Below, in pieces: positions 61,700 to 64,000 of a DNA stretch of 64,000 nucleotides. The first letter of the stretch is position 1; each line of letters starts with the position of its first letter. The stretch comes from JALYYC01 sp963795805 (GTDB lineage: Bacteria; Chloroflexota; Dormibacteria; CF-121). A model generated the notes under the pieces. The model was not told the origin of the DNA and searched no databases. It saw nothing but the letters and a program-made list of their open reading frames with translations. The position numbers and the translations under genes were made by a program. The stretch is from assembly GCA_963795805.1 (NCBI GenBank), contig CAWCIV010000004.1, positions 496,001 through 560,000 of the forward strand. Reading direction: 5' to 3'.

Positions 61700-61805
61700 T
61701 TTGAACGTCACTGCTCCAAGTATCGAGACATCGATCGCCGGCATCAGGCGAAAACGATGCTACCGACCCACACCTCAAACGGAGGAGAAAAGCACTTAGC
61801 CTATT

Positions 61806-62581
61806 TTGAGCCAGGTTTCAGCCGGCTCTCATCCGGCAGCCGAACAATATGAAGATGAGAGCGCTGTTGCGTCGGCCCTGGCTCTCTGGACATACCTCAG
61901 GCCGTGGTTCTGGCCGGCGTTCGCCACGCTGGGCCTGGCATACCCCCGGACTCACACCAGCTTCGACCTATCTTCGATGCTTCGCCTCCTCGGCCAGGTC
62001 AACCTGGCCGGCTACGCAGCAGCGCTCGTCGTCTTCTACCTTGCATCGATACTACGAGCCAGCCGCTGGCGCATGCCGCTGCGGAACGCCGGTCAAAGCA
62101 CGGCACTTTCGACGGACTGGAAGGCGATCATGCTGGGCTGGCTCATCAACGGCGTGGTCCCGGCGAAGACGGCGAGCTTTATCGCGCCCACGCGGTCGAG
62201 CGCGCCTATCCGATTACGCTGGCGCGGACGCTGGGGACGATTGCCCTGGAGAGGCTGGTCGACTTCGCCGTCCTCGTCCTGATGATTGATGCTTTTGCCC
62301 TCGCGTTTTTCCGGGGTAGGCTGCCTCTTGCTTTTCTCGGGATATTTCTTGCCATCGGTGCGCTTGGTCTAACCGTTGTCATCGCCCTCTTCATGGCTCC
62401 TCGCCTGCGCTGGAACGCGACCTTGCGCTTCCCGTGGTCGGCCAGTGGACCGCTCGGGCGGTTCCAGGAGGGCTTCGTCCGGGCGCACGGCAACCTGCCG
62501 CTTCTGTTCGGGATAACCGCCGGACTCTGGCTCTTCGAATCGGCTCGCCTCTACCTCCCGCGTATCGAAAGTCATCGGTAG
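61806..62581 (+). pseudogene. UPF0104/lysylphosphatidylglycerol-synthase-like membrane protein, frameshifted and truncated
   Basis: A flippase-like membrane protein. The N-terminal frame gives SFDLSSMLRLLGQVNLAGYAAALVVFYLASILRASRWRMPL and SLTDWKAIMLGWLINGVVPAK-like sequence. After a one-base loss near 62168, GELYRAHAVERAYPITLARTLGTIALERLVDFAVLVLMI continues in another frame, the typical PAR-x-GE-x-xRA motif. The protein then stops at SARLYLPRIESHR, about 80-100 residues short of the family's usual C-terminus. The gene is thus broken in two ways. The TTG 61806 start is tentative. Confidence 0.75.
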
Positions 62582-62584
62582 ACT
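62579..62584 (+). promoter_or_regulatory. -10 box TAGACT before the PPOX gene
   Basis: Seven bases lie between the box and ATG 62592. It overlaps the stop of the broken gene upstream. Confidence 0.5.
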
Positions 62585-62591
62585 CATAGGC

Positions 62592-63071
62592 ATGGACGGG
62601 GAATCGGCAAACAGGGTTTTGGCGACGCCGCAGGCGCAGGAGTTCCTGCACGCTTCTCTGGCCCACCTGGCCTATATCGGCCGGGATGGTTATCCGCGGG
62701 TAATCCCGATCGGCTTCCTATGGAAGGAAGGGAAGTTCGTGGTGTGCACAGCGGAAAAGGCGCCGAAAGTGCGGAGCCTCCAATCGAACCCGAGGGTGGC
62801 CCTCACGATTGACACGCAGACGCAGCCCCCACACATCCTTCACGTCCGTGGCACCGCGACCACCGAGATCGTCGAAGGTGTCCCAGATGAGTACCTCGAG
62901 GCTTCCCACAAGTACTTTCCCCAAGAGCAGTGGGAGGGGTTCGAGACGCAGGCCCGCGGCCTGTACCCGCGAATGGCGCGCATCAGCATCAGTCCCGAAT
63001 GGGCAAAGCTGATCGACTTCGAGACGACGCTGCCCCAGGCCGTCGAGGAGTTACTGGCTCAGCGCAAGTAG
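62592..63071 (+). CDS. Pyridoxamine 5'-phosphate oxidase-like protein (PPOX/F420 split-barrel)
   Basis: A 159-residue split-barrel protein. FLHASLAHLAYIGRDGYPRVIPIGFLWKEGKFVVCTAEKAPKVRSLQSNPRVALTIDTQ is typical of flavin- or F420-binding members. The residues for PLP synthesis are not assignable, so it is more likely a F420- or FMN-dependent reductase or a heme-binding relative. The ATG at 62592 is preceded by TAGACT. Confidence 0.82.
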   Translation: MDGESANRVLATPQAQEFLHASLAHLAYIGRDGYPRVIPIGFLWKEGKFVVCTAEKAPKVRSLQSNPRVALTIDTQTQPPHILHVRGTATTEIVEGVPDEYLEASHKYFPQEQWEGFETQARGLYPRMARISISPEWAKLIDFETTLPQAVEELLAQRK

Positions 63072-63224
63072 GGGCGCTCCACGAATGCGGCCAGGCGGCT
63101 GGCTGGGTCAGCCCATCGACGCCAAATCTCAGGCAGAGCGGCTTGGAACTTTCTAGCAATTGCCATGTATCAACACGAGTATTGTCCTGCAAGGGACTGC
63201 CCGTGTCGGATAACCCGCATTTGC

Positions 63225-63230
63225 TACATT
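63225..63230 (+). promoter_or_regulatory. Extended -10 box TGC-TACATT before the molybdate regulator
   Basis: Six bases lie between the box and GTG 63237, with a TGC triplet in extended -10 position. Confidence 0.5.
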
Positions 63231-63236
63231 TGAGTC

Positions 63237-63635
63237 GTGGACAAGCCGTTGAGGATCGGTAAGGCTGCGGAGCTTCTCCGCGTCAGCCCCGACACGGTCC
63301 GACGGCTGATCGACTCCGGGCACCTCAAGACCGCGCGGTCTGCCGGCGGCCAGCGACAGATTGACGGCGCAGCGCTGGCTCGCTACATGGCCACCCAGCC
63401 TCGGCCGACTCCGCCGGCGGTGGTCCGAGAATCCGCCCGCAACCGTTTCGAGGGCATTGTCACCCGAGTGGTGAAGGACGGCGTCGCGGCCCAGGTCGAG
63501 ATGCAGGCCGGCCCGCATCGAATCGTGTCCCTGATGACCCGCGACGCTGCCGACGAGCTCAAGTTGAAGGCAGGCGTGCTCGCGATCGCATCGATCAAGT
63601 CGACCAACGTCGTCATCGAGCTGCCCGGAAGCTAA
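63237..63635 (+). CDS. HTH plus TOBE molybdate-responsive regulator
   Basis: A 132-residue protein with a MerR/excisionase-type HTH (LRIGKAAELLRVSPDTVRRLIDSGHLKTARSAGGQRQIDG) and a C-terminal TOBE/Mop domain (RNRFEGIVTRVVKDGVAAQVEMQAGPHRIVSLMTRDAADEL) that binds molybdate. It lacks the ModE winged helix but should serve the same role. The next gene, modA, is 14 bases downstream, so it probably regulates or is cotranscribed with molybdate uptake. Confidence 0.88.
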   Translation: MDKPLRIGKAAELLRVSPDTVRRLIDSGHLKTARSAGGQRQIDGAALARYMATQPRPTPPAVVRESARNRFEGIVTRVVKDGVAAQVEMQAGPHRIVSLMTRDAADELKLKAGVLAIASIKSTNVVIELPGS

Positions 63636-63649
63636 GGACGGCCAAGCAA

Positions 63650-64000
63650 TGACTCGTCGCGTGCCGATCCTGCTGCTGTTCGCCTGGGGTCTCGCCGGCT
63701 GCGGAAGTTTGGCGGGGACCGGAGCTGCGTCGCCGACCACAACACCATTGAGCGGATCGATTTCGGTATTCGCCGCCGCTTCGCTGACCGACTCCTTCAA
63801 GGCATTGGCCACGGCCTTCCAGCAAGCCCACACCGGGGTCACGGTCCAGTACAACTTTGCCGGGACGCCCACCCTCGTCACCCAGATCGAGCAGGGCGCA
63901 CAGGCCGACGTCTTCGCCTCCGCGGATGCCACGAACATGGACAAGCTGAAAGCCGACGGTTATACGGCGGGCGAGGCGAAGGTATTCGCCCATAACCAGC
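63650..64000 (+). CDS. modA: Molybdate ABC transporter substrate-binding lipoprotein, truncated by the window end
   Basis: The first 117 codons of ModA. The signal peptide MTRRVPILLLFAWGLAGC ends in a lipobox; SGSISVFAAASLTDSFKALATAFQQAHTGVTVQYNFAGTPTLVTQIEQGAQADVFASAD is the standard ModA opening with the oxyanion-binding Ser residues. An AAGGA sequence precedes ATG 63650. The gene continues beyond base 64000 and would normally be followed by modB and modC. Confidence 0.92.

Overview
The window is high-GC DNA from a bacterial chromosome. Dense same-strand gene clusters with short overlaps, an LCP wall-polymer transferase, an L,D-transpeptidase, several lipoproteins, a complete liv-type ABC importer, a CTC-type bL25 and a very common TANNNT box 6-10 bases upstream of start codons together suggest a soil Chloroflexota- or Dormibacterota-like (or actinobacterial-grade) lineage. 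This placement is inference. I see no rRNA or other marker that fixes the phylum.

Layout. 1-5 kb: end of an LCP gene, then meaB, methylmalonyl-CoA mutase large and B12 subunits and a metallo-hydrolase (propionate/branched-chain acyl-CoA catabolism). 5-16 kb: L,D-transpeptidase, bL25, a badly frameshifted MscS channel, RarA, small envelope proteins, a DMT transporter, tRNA-Pro and tRNA-Arg, a nitrobindin-like protein, an SDR, a DUF1684 protein and a UPF1-like helicase with its own promoter. 16-32 kb: surface-glycan genes (GT2, GT87-like, flippase; GDP-mannose to GDP-rhamnose set) interleaved with trpS and a methyl-cycle operon (apt, PfkB kinase, ahcY, metK). 32-37 kb: livJHMGF on the minus strand. 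37-48.6 kb: mixed housekeeping genes (coaX, dus, greA, lysS, serS). 48.6-56.9 kb: an island beginning at tRNA-Ser(TGA), with a tyrosine integrase, an orphan LuxR-type HTH, a 1,499-residue secreted RHS/YD-repeat protein, two small paralogous membrane proteins (possible immunity proteins), and at its far end a scrambled remnant of a second integrase. 57-64 kb: two overlapping cyclic-di-GMP genes (GAF-GGDEF and GGDEF-HD-GYP), a LysR regulator, an ECF sigma factor, a broken flippase-like gene, a PPOX-fold protein, and a molybdate regulator with the start of modA.

Three themes stand out. First, at least 18 genes carry a TANNNT hexamer placed so that transcripts would begin at or near the start codon; ten of them have exactly 6 bases between hexamer and start. 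Genes of the RHS island use Shine-Dalgarno sequences instead. Second, seven otherwise conserved genes (meaB, mscS, apt, rmd, the phosphohexomutase, coaX, the flippase-like gene) are interrupted by one-base indels. In essential genes this points to sequence or assembly error rather than decay. Third, the RHS protein, its membrane-protein pair and the divergent LuxR regulator form the best candidate for an undescribed toxin/immunity-type system.
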